Positions 25,915 through 34,323 of a stretch of 64,000 nucleotides of DNA are shown piece after piece. Origin of the DNA: Flavihumibacter solisilvae (GTDB lineage: Bacteria; Bacteroidota; Bacteroidia; Chitinophagales; Chitinophagaceae); contig NZ_JSVC01000001.1 in NCBI RefSeq assembly GCF_000814475.1, positions 62,001 to 126,000 of the forward strand, written 5' to 3'. The first letter of the stretch is position 1; each line of letters begins with the position of its first letter. The translations under genes were made by a program, and so were the position numbers. A model generated the notes under the pieces. The model was given only the letters and a program-made list of their open reading frames with translations, made no database searches and was not told the origin of the DNA.

Positions 25915-26559
25915 CTATACGCCCGGCCTGAATTTCTTTGTGATCATCTTCAGGATAACCGGTGCAGTCGCTGCCATCACAATTCCTATCACGATCCATT
26001 CCAGGTGCGACTTTACCCATTCATTCTCTCCAAGCAGGAAGCCGGCCGAAACAATAGTGCCAGCCCAAAGAAAGCTGCCGAGAATGTTATAAAATGAAAA
26101 TTTCCCTGCATTCATTTTCACCACACCAGCTATTATCGGGGCAAAAGTCCTGATGACAGGGACAAACCTGGCCAGTACAATAGCGCCGCCGCCCTTCCTG
26201 TCATAAAAGGCCCTTGCCTGGGTAAGGTATTTCTGTTTGAAGATCCAGGTGTCCTTGCCCTGAAAAAGCAGTCCGTCGGATTTCCGTCCGAACCAATAAC
26301 TGACGTAATTGCCAATGACCCCGGCCGTTGCAATCAGCACAATCCAGTATAACAGGTTCAGCAATGGCAGGCTGAAAGGGGCTATCGTGTTGGCTATGAT
26401 CATACCTGCAATGAATAAGAGGGGGTCACCCGGTAAAAAGAACCCGAAGATCAGCCCGGTTTCAATGAATACGATGAGCACTACTATATAGAGTCCACCA
26501 TTCTGAACGATCCACTGCGGATCAGTAAGGTTATTCAACAATTCGGTAATTATTTGCAT
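25915..26559 (-). CDS. DedA-family membrane protein
   Basis: This 214-residue protein has the DedA (VTT/SNARE-associated) motifs: GFFLPGDPLLFIAGM (about residues 39-53), GNYVSYWFGR and the FVPVIRTFAPIIAGV re-entrant segment. Four to five membrane helices are visible. Family members act in phospholipid scrambling, including undecaprenyl-phosphate and phosphatidylethanolamine flipping, and in envelope homeostasis. It is probably the first gene of a DedA-TerC unit. A small UUCG-type hairpin and octamer repeats lie upstream. Confidence 0.93.
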   Translation of the reverse strand: MQIITELLNNLTDPQWIVQNGGLYIVVLIVFIETGLIFGFFLPGDPLLFIAGMIIANTIAPFSLPLLNLLYWIVLIATAGVIGNYVSYWFGRKSDGLLFQGKDTWIFKQKYLTQARAFYDRKGGGAIVLARFVPVIRTFAPIIAGVVKMNAGKFSFYNILGSFLWAGTIVSAGFLLGENEWVKSHLEWIVIGIVMAATAPVILKMITKKFRPGV

Positions 26560-26604
26560 AGAGAGAAAGCAATTTTGTAACCCACTTTCGAGTGGGAGTC
26601 AAAG

Positions 26605-26636
26605 TGAACAGGTCACTAGGTGAATAAATGAGTGGG
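26605..26636. repeat. Octamer repeat array (four units)
   Basis: Four in-phase 8-nt units occur: TGAACAGG, TCACTAGG, TGAATAAA and TGAGTGGG. They resemble the TSAATARG octamers at 29153, 43766, 44792 and 58917. The array lies between the DedA start and the end of the next minus-strand gene, beside a 6-bp UUCG hairpin (26581-26596). Confidence 0.6.
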
Positions 26637-26640
26637 CTTT

Positions 26641-27060
26641 CTAAAACAGGTTGTACCTGAACAGGAAGGCGTAATAAGAAGGTCTTACCAGTGCGGTGGC
26701 AACAAGTGAAACAGGATCATACAAGTTGCCTGAAGCCGGATTTTCATTCCCAGGCCCGGTGATTTTCACCGGACGGTCAGGGTTGTGCCGGCTTTTTGTG
26801 GAGAATATGCTACTGTGCAGATCCTTGGCAGCGTGTGTACCCTCCTCACCATCCGGGATACCTGAAGAAGTTTCTACGGGTACGGATACGATCATTTCCG
26901 TACCGGAATAGACCCTGTTAAGGGAAGGCAATGAAAAAATACAACCCAGCAGGAGCAGGTATACGCAGATCTGCTTAATCTTCAGACCAGTATGAATGCT
27001 TGACTTCAATGTATTATTTCCCAAATTACAGCCCGCAAAATTACCGGAAAATAGTTCCAT
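26641..27060 (-). CDS. Hypothetical membrane-anchored or exported protein
   Basis: This is a 139-residue frame from the ATG at 27060 (MELFSGNFAG); the longer 160-residue frame overlaps the ompA promoter region. A hydrophobic stretch at about residues 30-46 (QICVYLLLLGCIFSLP) preceded by lysines may be an internal signal anchor, so the true start may be further downstream. The remainder is polar and Pro/Gly-rich, with no recognisable domain. It is divergent from the OmpA-family gene. Gene status is uncertain. Confidence 0.45.
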   Translation of the reverse strand: MELFSGNFAGCNLGNNTLKSSIHTGLKIKQICVYLLLLGCIFSLPSLNRVYSGTEMIVSVPVETSSGIPDGEEGTHAAKDLHSSIFSTKSRHNPDRPVKITGPGNENPASGNLYDPVSLVATALVRPSYYAFLFRYNLF

Positions 27061-27095
27061 AAATGTTAGTGTTTTAATAAACTGGCAAAGCAGGC

Positions 27096-27103
27096 TATCT
27101 TTG
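27096..27103 (+). promoter_or_regulatory. -7 promoter element of the OmpA-family gene
   Basis: TATCTTTG matches the Bacteroidota -7 consensus TAnnTTTG exactly. The predicted transcript start, about 7 bases downstream, gives a leader of about 14 nt before the ATG at 27124. A clear -33 TTTG is not visible. Confidence 0.6.
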
Positions 27104-27123
27104 ATATTAAGGCAAACGGTCAT

Positions 27124-29151
27124 ATGAAAAGGTTCTGCCTGTACTTTCTGCTCTTAATGGCGCCGGTTTTTTTGAAGTCCCAGAACTTTCCAGGCTACAG
27201 GGCTTCCAACTACACTGGTGTTACGGGTGTTTTTTTCAACCCGGCCAACATTGCCGACAATCGTTACAAATGGGATGTCAATATTTTTTCTGCTGACGGG
27301 TTTGCAGGCAATAACCAGCAGGGACTGACCTTCGGCGACGTATTTGATGCTTCTTTCAATATTGACACGCTTAAATCCATCCTGTTAAGCGGAACAGGTC
27401 CGGGCCTGCGAGCGCTGGGCAGGCTTGACATTATCGGTCCATCGGGCATGTTAGAGCTGGGCGGCAGGACCAGTGTAGCTGTCATGACCAGGGGACGGAT
27501 ATTTTCCAATGCGAGGGAAATTGACGGCCGGTTGGTATATGCGGTTATTGATGGCAGAATGACACCCGCTTACCCTTTCCGCTTTGATATGGAATCAGCA
27601 CTGATCCATAGTGTTGGCTGGAATGAAATCGGGGCGGCAGTAGCCCATACCTTCACGAAAAAGCCCGGGCGGCATTTTATTAAGGGCGGAGTGACCTTAA
27701 AATACCTTGCCGGAGTTGCAGATACCTACCTGAGGGTACAGGACTTTACCGGAACTGCCGGTTTTGGCTCCCGGGGAACATATCTTACCGGCACTACCGG
27801 CAGACTGAAAATGAACACAACGAATGCCAACTTCGTGGATTTCCATTTTAATGATTTTTTCAAATTCAATGGGAGTGGTTTCGGCGGGGATATCGGTGTC
27901 GTTTATGAGTTTCGGCAGCCGCAGGACTATTCCGCATATACCAATGACCGGTTTGCCAACAAGTACAAATTCAAGGCGGGGCTGGCCATACTGGATCTTG
28001 GCTGGATCAGTTTCAACAGGAGTGGCAACCAGAATGCCCAGTATACCGTAAACATCCCGGTGGATCAGCAATACACCCTCGCACGGTTCAGGACCAGGTC
28101 TGTGAAGGACTATAAACAGTTTTTTGACAGCAGCCCGCAGTTCACAGCAACAGAGGATAACGATGACGCCTATTCGGTCACATTACCATCGATTATACAT
28201 GTAGATGCTGATTACCGCTTCCGGAAAGATTATTACCTCAGCTTGTCAGGGCAGCTCGATCTGAATAAATCCGACGGACTGAACCTCTTTGCTTATAATT
28301 CGGTAACGCTTACCCCGCGTTTCGAAAATGAGAAATACACCCTGGCTGTTCCACTGTCCTACAGCGAGGTCACCGATTTTAACGCAGGCATATCCTTCAG
28401 GTACAAAACGTTCTTCATCGGCTCCGGCAGCCTGTTCACGGCGATCTTCGGGTCGAAGCAGGCGGATCTTCATATAGGTTTCCGGTATGGGTTGTTGCAC
28501 CGGAAAACCCCGCGCCCTGACCGGGATAAGGATGGAATATATGATGATGCAGACCTTTGTCCGCTCGATTTTGGCCTGCCGAAGTACCGCGGTTGCCCTG
28601 TTCCTGACAGCGACCAGGATGGCATACCGGATGATGAAGATTCCTGTGCTACTATTCCGGGGCCAGTAAAATACCATGGCTGCCCGATCCCGGATACGGA
28701 TAAGGATGGTATCGATGATGAGAAGGATCAATGCCCTGACACAGCAGGCACGCCAGAAAATAATGGATGCCCCGAGGCTGATAAGGCGAAGGAAGCGGAG
28801 GCAGTGAAGGAAATAGATACGATAACCGTTCGCTTTGAACATGGCAGTCCACGGCTTCTCCCACTTGATGAATACGACCTGCTGCAACAGATTGGCAGGA
28901 TGAACATCCGGTATCCTGAAGCACATTTCTACATCGATGGATATACAGACAACACCGGAACTGCGGCAATTAACAACAAACTTTCCAGGCTCAGAGCGGA
29001 ACAGGTTGCGATACTTTTCCGCAGGGCTGGCCTGGATTCGCATCGCTTTACGATTCGTTCATTCGGGATGACCAATCCGAAGTGCGGGAATGATACAGAA
29101 AGCGGCAAGGCCTGCAACAGGCGTGTGGAAATTATAAGACAAGGAGAATAG
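27124..29151 (+). CDS. OmpA-family protein with DUF5723 barrel and type-3 thrombospondin repeats
   Basis: This 675-residue outer-membrane protein has a signal peptide of about 19 residues. A DUF5723-type beta-barrel region (about 20-470) begins YRASNYTGVTGVFFNPANIA. Three calcium-binding thrombospondin type-3 repeats follow (DRDKDGIYDD, DSDQDGIPDD, DTDKDGIDDE, about 475-550). A C-terminal OmpA domain binds peptidoglycan (YIDGYTDNTG, NKLSRLRAEQV). The design links the outer membrane to the cell wall through a calcium-stiffened stalk. It is monocistronic, with a promoter element at 27096 and an inverted repeat directly at its stop codon. Confidence 0.92.
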   Translation: MKRFCLYFLLLMAPVFLKSQNFPGYRASNYTGVTGVFFNPANIADNRYKWDVNIFSADGFAGNNQQGLTFGDVFDASFNIDTLKSILLSGTGPGLRALGRLDIIGPSGMLELGGRTSVAVMTRGRIFSNAREIDGRLVYAVIDGRMTPAYPFRFDMESALIHSVGWNEIGAAVAHTFTKKPGRHFIKGGVTLKYLAGVADTYLRVQDFTGTAGFGSRGTYLTGTTGRLKMNTTNANFVDFHFNDFFKFNGSGFGGDIGVVYEFRQPQDYSAYTNDRFANKYKFKAGLAILDLGWISFNRSGNQNAQYTVNIPVDQQYTLARFRTRSVKDYKQFFDSSPQFTATEDNDDAYSVTLPSIIHVDADYRFRKDYYLSLSGQLDLNKSDGLNLFAYNSVTLTPRFENEKYTLAVPLSYSEVTDFNAGISFRYKTFFIGSGSLFTAIFGSKQADLHIGFRYGLLHRKTPRPDRDKDGIYDDADLCPLDFGLPKYRGCPVPDSDQDGIPDDEDSCATIPGPVKYHGCPIPDTDKDGIDDEKDQCPDTAGTPENNGCPEADKAKEAEAVKEIDTITVRFEHGSPRLLPLDEYDLLQQIGRMNIRYPEAHFYIDGYTDNTGTAAINNKLSRLRAEQVAILFRRAGLDSHRFTIRSFGMTNPKCGNDTESGKACNRRVEIIRQGE

Positions 29152-29207
29152 GTCAATAAGTGAATTTGGCGTGTACATATTCACTTATTGACCTATTTAC
29201 TTATTCA
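29151..29207 (+). repeat. Inverted octamer array forming a terminator-like hairpin
   Basis: A 15-bp perfect inverted repeat (GGTCAATAAGTGAAT at 29151-29165; its complement at 29179-29193) starts on the last base of the ompA stop codon. The plus strand has TCAATAAG and TGAATTTG. The minus strand carries four in-phase octamers over 29207-29176: TGAATAAG, TAAATAGG, TCAATAAG and TGAATATG. The hairpin could terminate transcription, but no T run follows, and the octamer periodicity shows it also belongs to a dispersed repeat family. Confidence 0.75.
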
Positions 29208-29215
29208 TTGGTCGG

Positions 29216-29491
29216 TTAACTTTCGGGCAAGACCTCATCTAATTTGTTTTCTTTTACAAATTTGTCGCGGGCTGCAGTAAAGTCTGCCTGCAATGACGTT
29301 ACATCTGCCAGTGCTTCATCGATTTTTGCGTATACATCCGGCAGTTTCTTTTCAATCAGTCCGTTGCCAAGATTGATATTGTCCGCTTCTATCTGTCCGA
29401 TCTTCTTCAGCAGTGAGGTTTCACTATTTGCAAGATCTTCCAGTTCACGAACCACCTTGTCCATTACTTTCATTTTTTCCATTTTGCCCAT
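29216..29491 (-). CDS. Small coiled-coil hypothetical protein
   Basis: This 91-residue, highly charged, helix-forming protein has heptad-like spacing of hydrophobic residues through most of its length (VVRELEDLANSETSLLKKI). It has no cysteine, signal peptide or membrane segment. I do not recognise the family. Alternative start codons MEKM or MKVMDK are in frame a few residues in. It sits alone, convergent with the OmpA gene across the octamer hairpin. Confidence 0.6.
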   Translation of the reverse strand: MGKMEKMKVMDKVVRELEDLANSETSLLKKIGQIEADNINLGNGLIEKKLPDVYAKIDEALADVTSLQADFTAARDKFVKENKLDEVLPES

Positions 29492-29633
29492 AACTGATGT
29501 ATTAGTTCAACAGATTTGCCCCAAATACGATGCCCAAAGCAGGTTCATTTGTTAATTTCCCTTATGTTAAAAGCCCGCCAAAACTGCTGAACACGCGCGG
29601 AATAAAGCGAATGAAGGAAAAAGGTAGTGAATA

Positions 29634-32003
29634 TCACTTTCCCATTGTCGTCAGCTCTTTATAGCTGACCAAGCGAATTCCCCGACGAACAATGGCTTCT
29701 TTCAGTTTTTCGCTGGTGAGCATGTCGGTTACTGCCTGCCGGTCCTGCGCGACATTTTCATAACCGATGTGGTGAATGGCTTTGAGTTCATCGTTATCCA
29801 TTCCTGGGTGCTCCACATAAACGTAGGTGTGGCCAGGTTTCAGTTCATCAAGTTTGGTAATGAAGGCGTCGATGCGTTGGTCTGTCGACATATTCCTGCT
29901 GTCGAACCAGATGTATTCTGCATTGAATACGTTTTCACGTCCACCGTCTACCAGGGTAAGATTAAATTCTTCAGCAACTCTTTTTGACATTTCCTTTACT
30001 TCCCCTGAAAGTGATATCGATCCCATATGCCCGGAGATATGGCTGAGCCGCGGGATATACTTCAAAGCAAGTGCGAGCTGCGCCCTGAGTTCCTTTTCGA
30101 TATCCTTCAACGCCGCGGCGTTCTCAACTACTGATTGTGACGGGTAATGTTTATTCGGAAAGGTCATCGGGTAGAAATAGCCATCGTTGTTCCGTAGGCT
30201 TGGTGCATCGCTGAGCGGCCGCCATTTAACATTATCCCATTCGCTTGAAACAGCGAAGTGGAGGCCAACATCGATCTGTGGATTTTGCTGCAGGTATTTT
30301 GCCGCTTCAGGGAACCAGGGAGAAGGCGCAATTACTTCGATTGATGTAAGTATGCCTTCTTTGTATGTTTTAATGAGAGCTTCGTTGGCGCTGTGTGAAA
30401 AGCCCATGTCATCGCCCCGGATTACGAGTCGTGCAGGTTGGTCAATAGTTTTTGTAAGGACAGCCTTATGCCGGATCTCTTTCTTAGTGAAACTGTTTGT
30501 AATAACAAGGTTTGCATAATCGTCGTTGAAGCTGCAGCGGATAGTTTCAGTATGTGGACTTTCCATATACCTCAGTCGCAGTTCAATCGTGTTGTCATCT
30601 ATCCAGTCATAGTTTCCGGCAACCCGGAATGGTGCCAGGCCAACCCGGTTGTTCCGCGCAACAGTAACCAGGTAAGGGCCATATTTTCCAGTTACGCCCT
30701 GTTCCCATTTACCGCTTCCGAATTTAAGTGTATGTGACGCGCTGTCCGTTTTCATTATCAATTCACAGACGTCATTCTTAAAATTGAACTGAACAGATTC
30801 CAGTGTGCGGTCGGAAGAGAAGACACCGAATGTTCGCCCGGAAATCTGGCTTTCACGGCCCTGATTATTTTTCCTGCGGGGAGTCAGGCTCAAATCGGCA
30901 ATCTGTGATTTCATCTGTTTGAGTGAACGGGAATCAGCCGGAAGCTTATCCTTGCTGAATGCAGGAAGCAGCAAGGACCACACGAGATTGATCTCGTTCT
31001 GCATATTGGGAGTTTCGGATGTAATGGCGATGACAGCATCCTGTTCCGGAAGAACCAGGATATATTGACCGAAGGCTCCGTCTGCGCGGTAAGAGTTGTT
31101 CCTGCTTCGCCACATCTGGTAAGCATATCCCTGGAGCCAATCGCTGGAATCTTTTTTTACCTGCGGAGCATCCGGTTCCTGTTCGATCTTGAGCGTTGAG
31201 GCTTCCTCGATCCACGAAGCAGGGATAACCTGTTTTCCTTCCCACTTGCCTTTCTGTAAAAAAAGCTGACCAAATTTGGCCATGTCTTCCGTCTTCAACC
31301 GCAGTCCCCAACCACCCACATTAATTCCGGCAGGATCGAGTTCCCAGTCGATCCCGGTTATACCGAGGGGCTTAAAAAGTCGCGGTTTCAGGTAGTCGAA
31401 AACCGTATTCCCTGTTACCTTCTGAACGATGGCCGACAACATATAGGTTGCAGCGGAATTGTAAAGAAACTTTGAACCGGGCTTATAGACCACCGGGATA
31501 TTGAGAAAGGTCCTGATCCAATCATCTGTGGCTGCCACTTTACCTGTCGGATCTGTTTCGTGTCCTACACTCATACTGAGCAGGTCTTTGATCCGAAGTT
31601 CCCGCAGGTTCTCACTAACGGTATCGGGCAGCCGGTCAGGAAAAAAAGAGATGACCTTATCGTCGACAGTGAGTTTCTTCTCTGCTACGGCAAAACCAAC
31701 GGCAGTTGCAGTAAAACTTTTGCTGACCGAATACATCGTGTGTTTGAGTTGCGGAGCGTATGGATTCCACCAGCCTTCCGCAACCACTTTACCATGACGC
31801 AGCACCATAAAGCTATGCAGCTCATTGCTGCCGGACTTAGCAGAGTCAAGGAAGCGAATGATTCCCTGTGAGGAAACACCTTCTGCTTCAGGAGTGCTGC
31901 GCGGAAGTGAAGTCGGCTTCTGGGCCAGCAGTGTAGAAGAGACACATGTGAACAGTACGAATATTACGATATTACGTGCACCGGGTATGCGCGGAATTTT
32001 CAT
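29634..32003 (-). CDS. Secreted serine hydrolase (class C beta-lactamase fold) fused to ChbG/YdjC deacetylase
   Basis: This 789-residue protein has a signal peptide (cleavage near LLAQ, residue 28). The N-terminal half is a penicillin-binding/beta-lactamase-type serine hydrolase: nucleophile motif SVSK at Ser92-Lys95, and FLYNSAATYML (about 179-189) as the second catalytic block. A small beta domain follows. Residues from about 515 to the end form a ChbG/YdjC carbohydrate deacetylase: IRGDDMGFSHSAN (metal-binding Asp pair), VGLHFAVSSEW and SHISGHMGS provide the metal histidines. ChbG enzymes remove N-acetyl groups from chito-oligosaccharides. Fusion to a serine esterase or peptidase could join de-esterification or peptide cleavage with de-N-acetylation. 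It is transcribed alone. Confidence 0.85.
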   Translation of the reverse strand: MKIPRIPGARNIVIFVLFTCVSSTLLAQKPTSLPRSTPEAEGVSSQGIIRFLDSAKSGSNELHSFMVLRHGKVVAEGWWNPYAPQLKHTMYSVSKSFTATAVGFAVAEKKLTVDDKVISFFPDRLPDTVSENLRELRIKDLLSMSVGHETDPTGKVAATDDWIRTFLNIPVVYKPGSKFLYNSAATYMLSAIVQKVTGNTVFDYLKPRLFKPLGITGIDWELDPAGINVGGWGLRLKTEDMAKFGQLFLQKGKWEGKQVIPASWIEEASTLKIEQEPDAPQVKKDSSDWLQGYAYQMWRSRNNSYRADGAFGQYILVLPEQDAVIAITSETPNMQNEINLVWSLLLPAFSKDKLPADSRSLKQMKSQIADLSLTPRRKNNQGRESQISGRTFGVFSSDRTLESVQFNFKNDVCELIMKTDSASHTLKFGSGKWEQGVTGKYGPYLVTVARNNRVGLAPFRVAGNYDWIDDNTIELRLRYMESPHTETIRCSFNDDYANLVITNSFTKKEIRHKAVLTKTIDQPARLVIRGDDMGFSHSANEALIKTYKEGILTSIEVIAPSPWFPEAAKYLQQNPQIDVGLHFAVSSEWDNVKWRPLSDAPSLRNNDGYFYPMTFPNKHYPSQSVVENAAALKDIEKELRAQLALALKYIPRLSHISGHMGSISLSGEVKEMSKRVAEEFNLTLVDGGRENVFNAEYIWFDSRNMSTDQRIDAFITKLDELKPGHTYVYVEHPGMDNDELKAIHHIGYENVAQDRQAVTDMLTSEKLKEAIVRRGIRLVSYKELTTMGK

Positions 32004-32041
32004 GTCAGCGATTTTCCAATAAGGTAGTGCAAATCCCGGAA

Positions 32042-32953
32042 CTATGCACCCTCAAAAGCTTCTTCCAGCTTTTCAATATCAAATTTTTTCATTTGCATGA
32101 ATGCTTTAGTAACCCTTTGGGTTTTCGCCTTGTCCGGATCCTTAAGCATTTCGCTGAGTTGTACCGGTACAACCTGCCATGAAACACCAAACCTGTCTTT
32201 AAGCCAGCCGCACTGAACGGGCTCGCCACCCTCTGTCAGTTTTGCCCAGTACCTGTCAATTTCTTCCTGTGTTGTACAATTGATGCAAAATGAAACACCT
32301 TCATTAAAATTGAACTTATGGTCATGCGAACTATCCATTGCCATAAACACCTGGTCAAGCAGCCGGAACTGGGCATGCTTTACATTTCCGGGTATGTCCT
32401 GTTCACCTTTTTCATATTTCATGACCCCCTCGATTTTTGATTCTTTGAAAATGGAAGTATAAAATTTCATAGCCGCTTCCGCATGTCCTTCTTTGCCAAC
32501 AAACAACAGGGAAGGAGTGATTCTCTGGCCGACCTCTTCAACCTTTCCCTGGGCTATCTGCCAGGATACACCAAACCTGTCTTGCAGCCAGCCATATTTT
32601 TCGCTCCACGGATATTTATCCAGGGCCATGAGTACGGAGCCTCCCTTCACGAGCTGATTCCAGACTTTATCAGTTTCTTCCAGCGTATCACAGACAGCAA
32701 AGAATGAAACTGAAGGATTAATTTTAAAGACAGGGCCACCATTCAGGCCAAGGAATCCAAGGCCGCCGAGCCGAAATTCAACTGTCATTACGGACCCTTC
32801 CGGTTGCCCATGGAACTCGAAACCCTCCTTGCCATAATAGGCGGTATTATCAATCCCTGAATCCGGGAATAAGGATGTGTAAAATTTTGCCGCTTCTTCG
32901 GCTTCTTTGTCAAACCACAAACAATTGGTGATCCTGTTCAGAATTTTTGCCAT
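32042..32953 (-). CDS. Tandem VOC (PhnB-like) protein
   Basis: This 303-residue protein contains two PhnB/3-demethylubiquinone-methyltransferase-like glyoxalase-fold domains (about 1-140 and 145-285). Each has the recurring pattern CLWFDKEAEEAAKFYTSLFP or LLFVGKEGHAEAAMKFYTSI and ends in YGWLQDRFGVSWQ or CGWLKDRFGVSWQ. I chose the ATG at 32953, which fits domain one; a longer frame crosses the regulatory region. These proteins lack a proven activity. It is divergent from the ArsR-SRPBCC operon and may respond to the same regulator through the twin palindromes between them. Confidence 0.85.
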   Translation of the reverse strand: MAKILNRITNCLWFDKEAEEAAKFYTSLFPDSGIDNTAYYGKEGFEFHGQPEGSVMTVEFRLGGLGFLGLNGGPVFKINPSVSFFAVCDTLEETDKVWNQLVKGGSVLMALDKYPWSEKYGWLQDRFGVSWQIAQGKVEEVGQRITPSLLFVGKEGHAEAAMKFYTSIFKESKIEGVMKYEKGEQDIPGNVKHAQFRLLDQVFMAMDSSHDHKFNFNEGVSFCINCTTQEEIDRYWAKLTEGGEPVQCGWLKDRFGVSWQVVPVQLSEMLKDPDKAKTQRVTKAFMQMKKFDIEKLEEAFEGA

Positions 32954-33096
32954 GACTACTGGATTTGAAGATGTGATTGAAAGATTAATTGACAAACCAA
33001 AAATAAGCCGCCTCCTGTTCTGATAGCGGGGGCTAAAACGACAAGTTAGCGGGTCGAATGCGCCTAGCCCGATAAGGACTGAAGGAAATATTTTGC

Positions 33097-33136
33097 GCAA
33101 CCGATCGATTGCATTAATTTGCAACCGTTCAGTTGC
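33097..33136 (+). promoter_or_regulatory. Twin palindromic operator for the ArsR-family regulator
   Basis: Two related 16-bp dyads, GCAACCGATCGATTGC (33097-33112) and GCAACCGTTCAGTTGC (33121-33136), are spaced 24 bp start to start. The second ends 20 bp before the ArsR start codon. The GCAAC...GTTGC half-sites are the kind bound by winged-helix dimers, and the position between two divergent genes suggests autoregulation plus control of the VOC gene. Inferred from symmetry and position. Confidence 0.7.
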
Positions 33137-33156
33137 ATAATAAACAAACATTCAAG

Positions 33157-33477
33157 ATGAGACGAGATGTATTCCAGGCAATTGCTGATCCGACAAGGAG
33201 GGAAATAATCGATGTCATCTCCCGTGGTTCCATGAACCTGAATGCGGTAGCAGAGACTTTTGACATCAGCAGGCAGGCAGTTTCGAGGCATATCAAGATA
33301 CTTACGGAGTGCGGACTGGTGGTGATCAGGCAGCAGGGCAGGGAAAGATATTGCGAGGCCCGGTTGAAGAATCTCAACGAGGTGTCGGAATGGATCGACC
33401 AGTACAGGAAATTCTGGACAGGAAAACTGAACGCGTTGGAAACACATTTGTCAAAACCAAAAAGATCAAAAAAATGA
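33157..33477 (+). CDS. ArsR-family HTH regulator
   Basis: This 106-residue protein starts at the ATG at 33157 (MRRDVFQAIADPTRREII), the classical ArsR opening; a TTG eight codons upstream falls inside the operator and is unlikely. The winged-helix core includes NLNAVAETFDISRQAVSRHIKIL as recognition helix and RERYCEARL as wing. No metal-binding cysteine motif is present, matching the metal-independent ArsR subgroup paired with SRPBCC proteins. It overlaps the next gene by ATGA, so the pair is translationally coupled. Confidence 0.92.
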   Translation: MRRDVFQAIADPTRREIIDVISRGSMNLNAVAETFDISRQAVSRHIKILTECGLVVIRQQGRERYCEARLKNLNEVSEWIDQYRKFWTGKLNALETHLSKPKRSKK

Positions 33478-33911
33478 GCAATGAACCGATTGTAATGGAA
33501 AGGTTGTTTGATGCGCCTGTTTCAAAAGTATGGAACGCCATTACAGACAAGAATGAAATGAAAAACTGGTATTTCGACCTGGAGGAATTCAGGCCGGAAG
33601 TTGGCTTCCGGTTCACATTTACCGGGGGGCCCAGTCCGGAAAAACAATATGTTCATCTCTGCGAGGTTACAGAGGTTGTGCCGGGAAAGAAGCTCGTGTA
33701 CAGCTGGCGATACGAAGGTTACCGGGGTATTTCGCATGTAAGCTGGGAGCTGTCTGAAAAAGATAACAAGACACTCCTGCGCCTTACTCATACCGGTATC
33801 GATTCCTTCCCCAGTGACAACCCGGATTTCGATATCAGCAATTTCAGGCAGGGATGGACCGAAATCATCAACAAGAATCTCAAGGACTATCTGGAAAAGG
33901 CTGTGGCCTGA
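33474..33911 (+). CDS. SRPBCC (AHSA1-like) ligand-binding protein
   Basis: This 145-residue START/Bet v1-fold protein of the AHSA1 subfamily starts at the ATG at 33474, inside the ArsR stop codon. Family markers are VMERLFDAPVSKVWNAITD at the start, PGKKLVYSWRYEGY in the middle and the final long helix RQGWTEIINKNLKDYLE. These proteins bind hydrophobic ligands, and ArsR-SRPBCC pairs are a common two-gene module. It ends adjacent to the convergent VOC gene with no spacer. Confidence 0.9.
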   Translation: MSNEPIVMERLFDAPVSKVWNAITDKNEMKNWYFDLEEFRPEVGFRFTFTGGPSPEKQYVHLCEVTEVVPGKKLVYSWRYEGYRGISHVSWELSEKDNKTLLRLTHTGIDSFPSDNPDFDISNFRQGWTEIINKNLKDYLEKAVA

Positions 33912-34307
33912 TCAATCAGTATTCAGCTGGGTTCCTATTGCCCAGGTATTACCTGCAAAATCCTTAAAGGACCCACGCTTATCCGGATCGCCAGGTTTTA
34001 CCGTTGGCTGTTCGTCGACGGTACAACCTGCTGCGATCGCCCTATCGAATACAGCATCTACATTGCTGACATAAACATGGATGAGATGGGTTATTGGTGG
34101 ATATGAGTCATTGGACTCACCAATCATTATCACGGAATCGTCGATCTGCAATTCTGCATGCATGATGCTGCCATCTTCGTTTTCATATCTCCTCAGGGGC
34201 CTGGCATTGAAAATATGGCTGATGAGTTCAATGAATTTTTTTGCATCGCTTACTACAAAATAAGGTGACACTGAATTGTAGCCCTGAGGTTTGAAATCGG
34301 CATTCAT
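33912..34307 (-). CDS. VOC-family (glyoxalase/PhnB-like) protein
   Basis: This 131-residue single-domain VOC protein starts at the ATG at 34307 (MNADFKPQGYNSVSPYFVV). The body shows the beta-alpha-beta-beta-beta modules with HAELQIDDSVIMIGES and the final GSFKDFAGNTWAIGTQ strand common to bleomycin-resistance/PhnB-like proteins. Substrate unknown. It is convergent with the SRPBCC gene and lies 16 bp downstream of the macro-TIR gene on the same strand; whether it belongs to that operon is unclear. Confidence 0.85.
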   Translation of the reverse strand: MNADFKPQGYNSVSPYFVVSDAKKFIELISHIFNARPLRRYENEDGSIMHAELQIDDSVIMIGESNDSYPPITHLIHVYVSNVDAVFDRAIAAGCTVDEQPTVKPGDPDKRGSFKDFAGNTWAIGTQLNTD

Positions 34308-34323
34308 ATTCCTGGTTTCTGAT

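Noticed and set aside
25082-26559. TerC-DedA as a tellurite-resistance cluster
   Set aside because: No terA, terB, terD, terE or terZ homologues are nearby; general metal or envelope homeostasis is more likely.
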